Shown here piece after piece: positions 28,901 through 35,600 of a stretch of 64,000 bases of DNA. A program made the position numbers and the translations under genes. This DNA comes from Pusillimonas sp. T7-7 (GTDB lineage: Bacteria > Pseudomonadota > Gammaproteobacteria > Burkholderiales > Burkholderiaceae_B), in assembly GCF_000209655.1 (NCBI RefSeq), contig NC_015458.1, positions 310,001-374,000 on the forward strand. The letters run 5' to 3'. The notes under the pieces were generated by a model. That model was given only the letters and a program-made list of their open reading frames with translations. It ran no database searches and had not been told where the DNA came from. Within the stretch, counting starts at the first letter, position 1. Every line of letters begins with the position of its first letter.

Positions 28901-29527
28901 GCACAGGGTGATATCAACGCGGGTCGCGGCGCCAAGACTACGGTGGTCTATACACCGCCCAAACGGTTGTACGACAGTGTGGGCAATGTAAGCCTTTCGC
29001 CACAGGTGCCTTCTAGCGGTGCGGGTATCGCCACGCTCAATCCGATTGCAGAAGTGGAGTCCGGCGACATCGACCTGATCGCGCCCTTGGGCACCATTGA
29101 TGCGGGTGAAGCCGGTATCCGGGTGTCAGGCAATATCAACATTGCGGCGCTGCAGGTGAACAATGCAGCCAACATCCAAGTGCAGGGCGAATCTACCGGT
29201 GTTCCAGTGGCAGCGGCGGTCAACACCGGCGCTTTGACCTCGGCCAGCGCGGCCTCGACTTCGGCAGCCACGGCGGCGCAAGACACCGTGTCGCGGGCCC
29301 GCAACGAAGCCCGCAAGAATCAGCCGTCCATCTTCAGTGTGCGGGTTTTAGGCTTCGGAGGCAAAAGCGTGAGCAGTGCCGGGTCAGGGAGAAGTGGTTC
29401 TGCCGGTAGCGGCCAGCAGGTCAGCTACCGGCCCGACGGTATGGTGCAGGTGCTAGGCGATGGCGTACTCGCGCCGCGACAGGCGAACCGCCTTACCAGC
29501 GACGAACGCCGGCGTCTTGAATTGTAG
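16967..29527 (+). CDS. Giant TPS-family filamentous-haemagglutinin-like exoprotein, intact (4186 aa), PdtA-like
   Basis: A secreted exoprotein expected to cross the outer membrane through a TpsB partner. Residues 1-69 form an extended signal peptide (hydrophobic AALAVLAIAGSLAG, cleavage after DAQA). An Ala/Gln-rich helical insert follows (about 106-145, RQQQAARKQLNR to AQQAAQAAAHAA). The haemagglutination-activity (TPS) domain spans about 150-290, with the conserved NWETFNVG, LNRV and NANGVVFSGSSQVNVRNL motifs. The rest is a long repetitive beta-helix, ending in the conserved C-terminal block (GAGIATLNPIAEVESG, AGEAGIRVSGNINIAALQV). ATG 16967 is used; ATG 17009 (MPTLISVRPK) is an alternative. 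It directly follows the second STN/ECF/FecR module and has its own ECF-type promoter and Pho-like box. Confidence 0.92.
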   Translation: MQGAVIAQTRIRLLMPTLISVRPKTSSSLGRASASKHCADSHLCLTPLAAALAVLAIAGSLAGTDAQAQPRPFSSGWFAAKGAAQTQATNTGKLPNGMLAGINSAARQQQAARKQLNRSVANLGSAAAAIAAQQAAQAAAHAAAQNDPSVPDGLAEGGLKIDTARPLSEAWLNAKAPVQTQSGGHTHVAIEQTGDKAILNWETFNVGKHTTVDFKQQTDWAVLNRVNDPKARPSQIQGQIKGAGTVMIANANGVVFSGSSQVNVRNLVAAAANITDEQFDSGLYGAQAGNAYTPTFTEALGKVSVERGARINTHEPGTVTEGGGYVLLLGQEVQNAGAINTPKGQTQLAAGDSFVIRKGLVTDNAQGGTTYSTTRGNEVAPVADVGLDTARIDASTQRGRVSNSGLILASEGDITLAGHDVRLIGGDQAAPGGVAVSTTSVNARGTIHLLNSASDAEGRVTMESGSVAAIVAGRITLGESEGVLIEADGQKALDSQRLALIEESTHQDILRAQAPELETGKIFDNLALGHDRRDQSRIEIVSGGVVDFQGGQGVVTPIGLSGALALATGGQIAVAAGSDPAAGTGRVQLRDGAQLDVSGSVGVRLAMADNAFRVDIQGNELRDAPLNRDSDPQNDRSLLSSLGVWVDRRTLVAEDGLMYTGNGLLEVSGWLANVGHGIGEWTAQGGTIRLRGGQVLTQSGSAINVAGGTIDVQDGYLNQSWLRGADGRLYELSRSSADIVYTGLYRGYESVHARWGETATRRFYNPLIGPGRRWEQGYTVGRDAGQLILDTPTAVLQGEVDAQVYDGARQSQGPNDALSDNYLQNHYAVARPGALVLGRYGFQTTGRLAGRVGVYDADLHIGAVAPVEFDLDALDAMHRAPERVGTVWLDTDWVNAQGFGTLDLAVGGTVTVGGVPQALQLADGGTLRLTGSTVDIRGDVVARGGRIVAGNILTPTGVQEEGATAPNEIILAPKEGDASVTLHGGALLDVRGLWVNTLLDPQTTASLPWTDGGTVELASSQHVTLAQGGVIDASAGGSVSLTGAFGGGSGGSASLLANHVPFVSSSGRLTLDGDVRAYGVDGAGGGTLRLQTGGVWSIGGEPVELDDEPVTGEAEGIEVVQLDTNKWLQTGFSHYELAARGGLTVLEGAWLRPSVPVYRPTAQSWKAGGRDPEAALALWSDVPLFREEPFTGALIQRAGASLMLLAGGPGVADGTLTGGDIHVAHGAGIIVDPGQRVTLGAGGQVTVEGRIQAPGGIIEVLNLKDKANDLTDRPGGRSVWVGEHAELDAAGRAYTAIDTRGRRYGTVFAGGSIVLGSRGGDYVASYADGDKGLEVAADAYVVVRDGALLDVSGAQAVFDVPSVSWLEGGRSRRPAATAAAVQPRTVASDAGQIAMRSYYGIYNEGTLRAHAGGVGASGGELLMDLEGLIYNRPSDVWGDWDIPAELDHGRVITVSQNDLAWRVADGVAPGQTHESLALGRASLTAGQVEAGGFDSLSLMGRSAIIFDSDVDLSLGRALTLRRGVLAATKPDAQVRLSAPYVLLDGQTQLTMAYAKPVQTVQAFADDAALTIEGALIDVRNRVQPLFDQVTIASLGDLRMLAGTAFDAGQGRQLASSDITTVLAAPGDLTLVAGQIYPASTVQAEILAGQTYGTSLTAPNITYVRDATFRILQAQGETPAAPYSVFGSMTLTANKIMQGGTLRAPLGTIVLGSESNFPEYKAARIELLPGSLTSVSAAGMNIPYGGTADGASYTVNGVDPYTVQALTGQLMPTADFEPTHNNSQGVQGIALGASNIVSHAGSVLDLSGGGELQGAAFVAGRGGSRDALTTARRPGGQVYAIVPGAQTAPVAGGYYEAWRGDVPKIGQQITLADGVPGLPAGTYTLMPANYALLPGAFRVELGPRSVSDGLNRALRLRDGSWNVSGTSGLSGTAIRDSLFTQVNIASGDLLRTWSQYNETSYDAFQLSQAATFGTARPILARDGKFLTLGIELVQGDASFDEQALVFKGDTRMGSDAGHDVAYGASLVLLPGLAHGNATHSKAEFVITGPGSTTARAPGVVPISAETVNAVGAANLYVGGTPTINAPDGAVVDFSWLGQRSAALAVTLETGAVLHGGQVMLVGKNAVTLAPGSGIDTLGWGVSAPDTVQSGYFYGASIPVLVASNGDITLGSQLRNVAGQIALGDGAFIRSEGSIGFMAREGVSLEGAPELATRKLELSIPGLNVGSADVLVDVEARGLLPDGMNLSQDLLARMLAGDPVTGAPAIERLSIDARDAINFYGDVALSTYDAKGHSLLDALVLRTPAIYGWGHDAVRLSTDTLVWAGGIRSEGSGINVLYYSAQPGAVIEGGAGTGSGRFEIDARRIVLGYPQEDRPRGEVDFDRLMLGFSSVQFGASEHITTNNTGNLAVYLSGPSPDADYDPAEYIGTGGRLNLHTPLLTGEAGSVFTWRTGDLRVHQPTGTVVDAAAAGQGATQTLIGDTVTVDGAIVLPSGRLVVRAGHDLTLGDQARLNLSGRATQFYDVTHYGWGGDVVLESQYGSVVQQAGAMIDLSAASAPASEDGQPAVYQSDAGRLTVLALDETGSAGRVHLNGTLHAHGGYGFEGGSIVLQAAQIGADVEQLSADFEALNERLNAAGVTQARRFSFKRGNLTLSGDALRAREVSVAVDGGGLTVAGTINASGAKPGSIRLAARDGLTLSSTAVLNVRGTELQVDSYGQPIEAKNRGHIELTSRDGWLRLQAGATLDLSSPDGMTRGKVDLNAGRSAETGGDARIDAGGPLNIAGADSIALNAFWRYSPTDEAGTIVQDNGSGDVVNGEGVVGLDQIDARSRQFIDAALGNNALAARSAGLSAYGSAYHLRPGVEINSADTPAGNLTVKGDLDLARYRYGPDADRDPGSVRYGAGEVGSFVLRAAGDLTINGSISDGFGPAAIGADLRVIAQAETLGDALVIDRPGMTLGANTRIPNSGTLNFDIQASTSTALRRGSVTLIDAVVSRFVNLPLGTVVTSDVYLADGTLKWAAGTVLDSTVAIDRRLFGGDRITAGFEVPASTSILVAGMDIPAGTDLSMFAMGANSYIQLLAMTLPQGAVLPADSYVTSLSQPMDIVAAAAMLAPGSQSWSMRLVGGADTMAADTRALQTASRLAEMGNISLSNELINSSGQHVPSVLRTGTGSLELLAGGDLTQESLFGVYTAGSQVELPDGVSVAEGSYVADHGGDLLIQTQGDLRGYVRTADSGAFMDSYTVNRWLTRQGNAEEGELASWSIRYGDYVLDARGTKEYFVGFAGLGTLGGGNLDIDVGGNAGVIEPPVADGSSRKVMTQGLVLAVGGSGYVTDVHRDTAGRVLGGELVQTGGGDLSLRLGGRLNPAGISDDNDANGSLTNLRGDVRLSAGAMGVVPLLYGTAQQSDPRALDPYEAVMLQGGPKGGPVLVLGDSRASLRSRGDLVLGGVSDAGQLTASAVAVSRGPNSLFSLWRPDTAIELASVGGNLVPLDTYQSPSVNVQMGRGGESNMKRTVRMLPPRFSATAASGSLYYGGGTLIKLAPTEDTGQLSLLAGNSIYGAAFLGAAYPAAPDYGTRWLVSGAPGDADAIPNPFKPGSYQSDTAYGHFYTYQNDMPHVGAVQGEPTRIYAVHGDLLNVSLGGVGQSVYDPITRTSRPEYIAARPARVLAGGDIVNFGRGDDGATTSISRGLILNQSPTDVSMLSAGGDIFYAHFDIAGPGTMEVSAGGNIYQGNLASITSIGPIIQGDTRPGADIVVQAGLGSGLPGQGLAAYQALRTLYLNPANQADTRPGYPLADQPGKVAHTSEQELIDWLADRYGYTAIDAAGALSYFDALAPEQQRVFLRQVYFAELKAGGREYNDSASSRFGSYLRGRQMIDTLFPETNISGVPNNWAGDLTLFQGAQANAGIRTIAGGSIQTLVPGGQSILGIEGIRPAEGVDVVPAGLLTQGEGDIHMYSQGSILLGLSRVMTTFGGDIFAWSAQGDINAGRGAKTTVVYTPPKRLYDSVGNVSLSPQVPSSGAGIATLNPIAEVESGDIDLIAPLGTIDAGEAGIRVSGNINIAALQVNNAANIQVQGESTGVPVAAAVNTGALTSASAASTSAATAAQDTVSRARNEARKNQPSIFSVRVLGFGGKSVSSAGSGRSGSAGSGQQVSYRPDGMVQVLGDGVLAPRQANRLTSDERRRLEL
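17180..17229 (+). repeat. 50-bp exact match to 29866-29915
   Basis: The DNA encoding the start of the mature protein (PFSSGWFAAKGAAQTQA) is identical over 50 bp in the second and third adhesin genes, although the signal-peptide coding DNA before it and most of the body have diverged. It lies at the mature N-terminus of the TPS region. Confidence 0.85.
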
Positions 29528-29550
29528 GTAAGCGATCATCAGTCCTCATC

Positions 29551-29568
29551 CTGTAAGAAAAACTTCAT
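29551..29568 (+). promoter_or_regulatory. Pho-box-like repeat upstream of the third adhesin gene
   Basis: CTGTAAG-AAAA-ACTTCAT, with 7+4+7 geometry, lies 9 bp upstream of the GGTTCT -35 element. It corresponds in position and core sequence to the site at 16879. Confidence 0.5.
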
Positions 29569-29577
29569 ACGATTTAA

Positions 29578-29608
29578 GGTTCTGGAATTTTTTTCCCTAG
29601 CGTCTATA
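29578..29608 (+). promoter_or_regulatory. Putative ECF-sigma promoter of the third adhesin gene
   Basis: GGTTCT (29578-29583), a 17-bp spacer containing a T-run, and CGTCTATA (29601-29608). The -10 octamer is identical to that of the first fecR-like gene (13366). Upstream T-rich spacers are common in ECF promoters. Confidence 0.62.
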
Positions 29609-29670
29609 GAGATAGGGATCAGAGCCAGGCATGGCTTGCGTCTGATCCGTTCCGCCTTGTTTTCTCCAGG

Positions 29671-32600
29671 ATGCTATCTGTTATGTCTTTTGCCCAGTCT
29701 TCTTCCCGCCCGTCAGGTTCCAGGCTTGCATTTGTTGAAGGCCGGGTGCGCCGGCGGTCGACGAGTGCGCGGCGTTTGCCCAGGCTGACTCCGGTAGCGT
29801 CGGCCCTGGCGCTGATTTTGGTGGCGGGCGGTTTGACCGCCCCCGATGTGCAGGCTAAGACGCGGCCCTTCAGCAGCGGCTGGTTTGCCGCCAAGGGCGC
29901 GGCGCAGACGCAGGCGGCCCGTACCGGCAGGCTGCCCAACGGCATGCTGGCCGGTATCAACTCGGCGGCCCGCCAGCAGCAGGCGGCGCGCAAGCAATTG
30001 AATCGTTCGGTACAGAACCTGGGCAGCGCGGCGGCGGCCATTGCCGCCCAGCAGGCGGCGCAGGCTGCGGCGCGTGCGGCCTCGCAAAACGACCCCTCGG
30101 TGCCCGATGGGCTGGGCGAGGGCGGCCTGGAAGTGGCAGTCGGAGACCTGGCCAAGTGGCAAGGCGCCGAGCAGGCCGTGCATACGCAAAACGGCGGCAA
30201 GCACGATGTGACCATCAAGCAGACCGAATCGAAAGCCATCCTGAACTGGGAGACGTTCAACGTCGGGCGCAACACCACGGTCAACTTTCAGCAGAAGTCC
30301 ACCGATGCGGTATTGAACCGCGTGGTCGGAGCAGACGTTGCACCCAGCCAGATCCAGGGTGCGATCAAGGGCGAGGGCACGGTCATGGTGGTCAATCAGA
30401 ACGGCGTGGTGTTTAGCGGTTCCAGCCAGGTCAACGTGCGCAACCTGGTGGCGGCGGCCGCCCATATCACGGACGAACAGTTCCGCGACGAGGGCCTGTA
30501 CGGTGCTAACGCCAATACGGCAAGCTTCACCGACGCCCTCGGCGCGGTGCGCGTCGAGGCGGGTGCGCGGCTCCGCACGTATGTGCCCGAATCAGTCACG
30601 CAGAGCGGCGGCTACGTGCTGCTGATGGGCCGGGAGGTGAATAACGCCGGGGAAATCACCACCCGTCGGGGCCAGACCGCCTTGGCCGCGGGTGACGACT
30701 TCATCATCCGGCGCGGCGTCAGCACCACAGGCAACCAGACCGCCACCACCCAGGGCAGCGAGATCGTCCCGCAGTTCGCCGCCGACAGCACGGCCGGCAG
30801 CGTGTCGAATACCGGCCTGATCCTGGCCCGCGAGGGCGACATTACCCTGGCCGGGCGCGGCGTGCGCCAGGCCGGCGTGGCGGCGGCCACGACCACGGTC
30901 AACCGGCGGGGGACGGTGCATCTGCTGAACTCCGTGGGCGACGCGGCCGGCCGCGTGATCCTGGGCGAGGGCGCCACCACGGCGGTGCTGATCGACGAGG
31001 ACGGGCAACAGGCGCTCGACAGCCAGCGCAGCGCCCTGGTCGAGGAGTCGGTCCGCCAGGACAACGACCGCCTGCGCGATGATCCGGGCACGTTCGACAA
31101 CTATTCGCGCCTGGCCGACCGGCGCGACCAGTCGCGCATCGAGATCGTCTCGGGCGGCGACATCGTGTTCGAACGGGGTTCGCTGACCTTGGCCACGGGT
31201 GGCCAGATCGTAGCCGACGGCCGTGGCAGGGCCCATGCGGCATCCGGCTCGCAGTTGGACGTGTCGGGCGCGGTGGGCGTGCGCGTGGCGATGGAAGCCA
31301 ACAATATCGAGGTCAACATCCAGGGCAACGAGCAGCGCGATGCACCGGTCAACCGCGACAGCGGCACGCTGAACAACAGCAATGTCTGGATCGACCGCCG
31401 CACCCTCATCCATGTGCCGGCCGGCGTCGGCGGCTACGAAACCGAGCGTTGGTATACCGGAGGCGGGCTGCTGGAGGTGGGCGGCTACCTGGACAACCAG
31501 GGCCATGGTATTGGCGAATGGACGGCCCAGGGCGGCACCGTTCTGCTGGGCGGTGCGCAGGTCCTTACTCAGGCGGGCTCGATGGTGAACCTGTCTGGCG
31601 GCACGCTGGACGTGCAGGCCGGTTACATCCGCCACACCTGGCTGCGCGGCGTCGATGGTCGGCTGTACGATGTGTCCTCGGCGCCGGCCGGCGTACTCTA
31701 TGAGGGCATCTACAGGGGTTACGAGCGCGTCAGCGAGCGCTGGGATCATACCGAGACTTGGCACAACCCATTGATCGGGCCGTCGCGGCGCTGGGAGCCG
31801 GGCTATACCGTTGGCCGCGACGCGGGCCAATTCATCGTCAGCGCGCCCACGGCCGTACTCGATGGGGACATCGAAGCCAAGGTCTTCAACGGCGTGCGCC
31901 AGACGCGCCCGCGCGCTGCGCTCGATGACGGCTACCTGCAGGCCCAGACCGCCGTGGCGCAAGCCGGCCGGCTGACACTGGGCCGCTATGGTGTACAGGC
32001 GAACGAGCCGGGCCTGTACGATGTGGACGTGCGGGTGGGCGGCTATGGCGGCGCGGCGGCGGGCGTGGGCGCCGGCGACGCGCTGCCGGAAGACCTCCTG
32101 GGCACGGCGTGGCTGGACGCCGCGCGGCTGAGCCAGGCCGGGCTGGGCGGGCTGACGCTGCAGACCCGGGGGACGATCCTCATCGAAGGCGAGCTGGTGC
32201 TGGCTGACGGCGGCGCGCTGCAGATGACGGCGGCCGACGTCGACATCGGCGCGGACGTCACCGCGCGCGGCGGCTCGATCGGTGCGAGCAACGTGGCAGA
32301 GAGCATCGACGGCCAGGGCATGGGCGGGGTGCTGCTCGACGGGGACGGGCAATCGGGCGTCGTGCTGCGCGAAGGGGCCACGCTCGACGTGCGCGGAGTA
32401 TGGGTCAATGCCTGGACGGACGCGGACACTGACCGCAGCAGGCTGGCCTACGTGGACGGCGGCGACGTGACGCTGGCCAACACACATTTCGTGAGGCTGG
32501 AGCCGGGCAGCCTGATCGACGTTTCCTCCGGCGCGGGGCTGCTGGCCGATGGCGGCCTGATGGGCGGGCGCGGCGGCGACGTCATCCTGCGCACCAATGT

Positions 32601-35600
32601 GCGCGGCGGCACCGGTGCCTCCATCAACGAAGCCGCGCTGGTGCTGGACGGCGATATCCGCAGCTACGGCGTGGCAGGCGGCGGCACGCTGGCCATAGAA
32701 TCCGGCGGTGCGGTCACTATCGGCGGCGAAGTCTTCGAGACCAACGGCCTGCTCGTGGCTGGCGAGACAGTGCCCGTCGGCATCACGCTGGCCGAGGACG
32801 TGCTGATCGCCGCCGGCCAGGCCCTGAGCTTCGACCACACGGTCATCCGTGACAGAGTAGGGCCGGGCGAGGCCGTGGGCGACGCGAACCTGCAGATCAA
32901 CGCCAACAATACCGTGATGACCGCTGCGGAGTGGTCACTGCCCATGCCGCCGACGGGCATCTTCCAGGTACGCGTCATGCGCCCGGGGGATGCGAACTGG
33001 CAGATCATCCGAAACCAGGCGGGCCAGCTGCCGGCGGACCCGTTGCCTGCCGGCACGGTCATCCAGATGATTGCGACCAACGCGCCGGGATTCCTGGAAG
33101 CCTTCGTCGTGCCCCGAGACGTCTTCCCAGATGGGCTGCCCATCGCGCAGCAGCGCATCACTTATACCGCTGGCGAACCCCTGCTCGCCGACCTGCGGAT
33201 CGCTGCCGGCACCAATCTGCCCGATCGGGTGTGGTTCGACCGCGACGTGCGGATCAAGCCGACGCTGGCCATTGATCCCGCCATCGTCAAGTCCGGCTTT
33301 TCCCGCTACGAGATCAACGGCAACCAGGGCGTGGTCGTGGCCCGGGGCACGCGCATCGGCGTCGAGATGCCGGTGTACCGTGCCGGCGCCGCAACGCGCG
33401 CCGCTGCATCCGGCAGCGACCCCGCCTCGACGCTGGAGCGCTGGACGCCGCCGCTGTATATGGTGGACGACATGACCGGTTCTGTGACGCAGCGGCAAGG
33501 CGCAAGCCTGGTGCTGGCCGCTTCGCGCTCGGAAGGTAGTGGCACCGCCGGTCCCGTGGTCATCGGCACCGGCGCGGACATCCGCGTCGATCCCGGTCAA
33601 TCCATCGCCATCCACGGCAGCACGCAGGGCATCGACGTCGATGGCCGGCTGACGGCGCACGGCGGGTCGATCGACATCGTGGATGCCACGGGCGGAGGCA
33701 GCGCCGTCCATCGCCGCATGTTGCGCATCGGCGAGCACGCGGTGCTCGACGTGTCCGGCGATGCGACGACGTCCACCGACTTGCAGGGACGTCGTTACGG
33801 CATCGTGCGCGAGGGCGGCGACATCACGCTGGGTTCCAAGGATTATCGCTTCGCTGCCGATCTGTACGAGGTCAGCGGCCTGCCGGTCGTGGTGGAAGAG
33901 GGCGCAGGTCTGGACCTGTCTGGAGCAGTGGCCAGGCTGGACGTCTACGCCGGCGAACCAGCCATCGAGGTGGCCGGCGACGGCGGCACGCTGGCGCTGG
34001 TCTCTTCCAACAGCATCGTGCTGGACGGTGCGGTCGATGCCCGGGGCGGTGGCAGCCAGGCCTTCGGCGGCACGCTGGACATCCTGCTGGAAAGTACTTT
34101 TCTGCCGGGCGACACCCCGCTAGAGGACCAGGCGCTGCGGGTCGTGACGATCGGCGCGCAGGATCGTGCCGATGCCGGACCGGTGGGGCAACTGGGCCAG
34201 ATGTATCTGAGCGTCGGCCAGATCGAGCGCGCCGGTTTCGACGGCCTGTCGGTCTACGCCCGCGACGCCATCCGATTCGCCGGCGATGTGGACCTGTCGC
34301 TCGGGCGCGAAATCGTGCTCAGACATGGCGTGTTGTCGCTGTCGGACGACGCGGTAGATTCGCGCGTGCGGCTGACCGCGCCCTACCTGCGTTTCGAGGG
34401 GCGCACGGCAACACCTGCGCCCTCCGGCAACAACCAGTTGTTCCAGGGGGTCGAGATCGGTTCCGGCACCACGGGCTCCGCCCTGACCGGCGCCGGCAGC
34501 CGCTTCGTCGCCGAAGCCGGCCTGATCGACATCGCGGACGGCCCGATGCTGTTCGGCGCGAGCACCCGACGCACGATCTACCGCATGCAGAGTCAGCCGA
34601 CGCAGTACGAAGATGTCGATTTGCCCGGTTTCGCCTCGATCGAACTGGCCAGCCGCGGCGACATCCGCTTCGACGATGGCGGCATCGTCGCCGAGCGCGA
34701 GCTGATCCTCACCGCCGACCGGCTGTATCCCACCACCCACAAGGCCGGACTGATCCGGGTAGGCGTCGGGCCGGACGGCATGAACGGCAAGCCGAACGAA
34801 GGCGCGGTGCTGCGTTTGCGCCGGCCCAGCCCAGACGCTGTCGAGGCCCCGCATTCCGTGTTCGGCCGCCTGATCGTCAACGCACCGGCCATCGAACAGG
34901 GCGGCGCCGTGTTCGCGCCGCTGGGCAGCATCGAGTTTTCCGGTGATGCGAACATGCGCGGCACGCCGTTCTCGGCCGGCACGCCCAGTTACCTGCGTAA
35001 CGCCGACCGCGCCGAACTGGCGCTGCTGCCGGGCAGCCTCACCTCGGTCAGCGCAGCCGGCCTGGAGCTGCCCTACGGCTACACCATCGACGGCATCGAC
35101 TATCTCTACGGCGGGGAAAAGGCCCGCTACGACTACGTGGGCGGCCAGGGTACCTACCAGGGCCACCGGACCTCGGGCGGGATCGTTTTCAAGGCCACGC
35201 AATTCACCGCCGAGGACGGGGCCGTCATCGACGTCTCGGGCGGCGGCGTGCTGCGCGGCGTGGGTTTTAGGCCGGGCCGCGGCGGATCGGTCGATATCCT
35301 GAACACCGCGCTGGGCGACGGCAACCCGTATAACGGTTCGTCCGCCGGGCACGAGGTCTACGCCATCGTGCCCGGCTACGCGGGCGGACATGCGCCCGTT
35401 GATCCCGCGCTGGACAGCCCGGCGATCGGCCGCCAGATCACGATCGGCGAGGGCGTGCCCGGGCTGGCGGCGGGCACCTATACCCTGCTGCCGGCGCAGT
35501 ATGCGCTGATGCCCGGCGGCTACCGGGTGGAGCTGGGCGCCTCGATGCCGCGGGGCGCCGGCCCCCGCACCGCCTGGGAGGACGTCAACGGTCTCATGCG

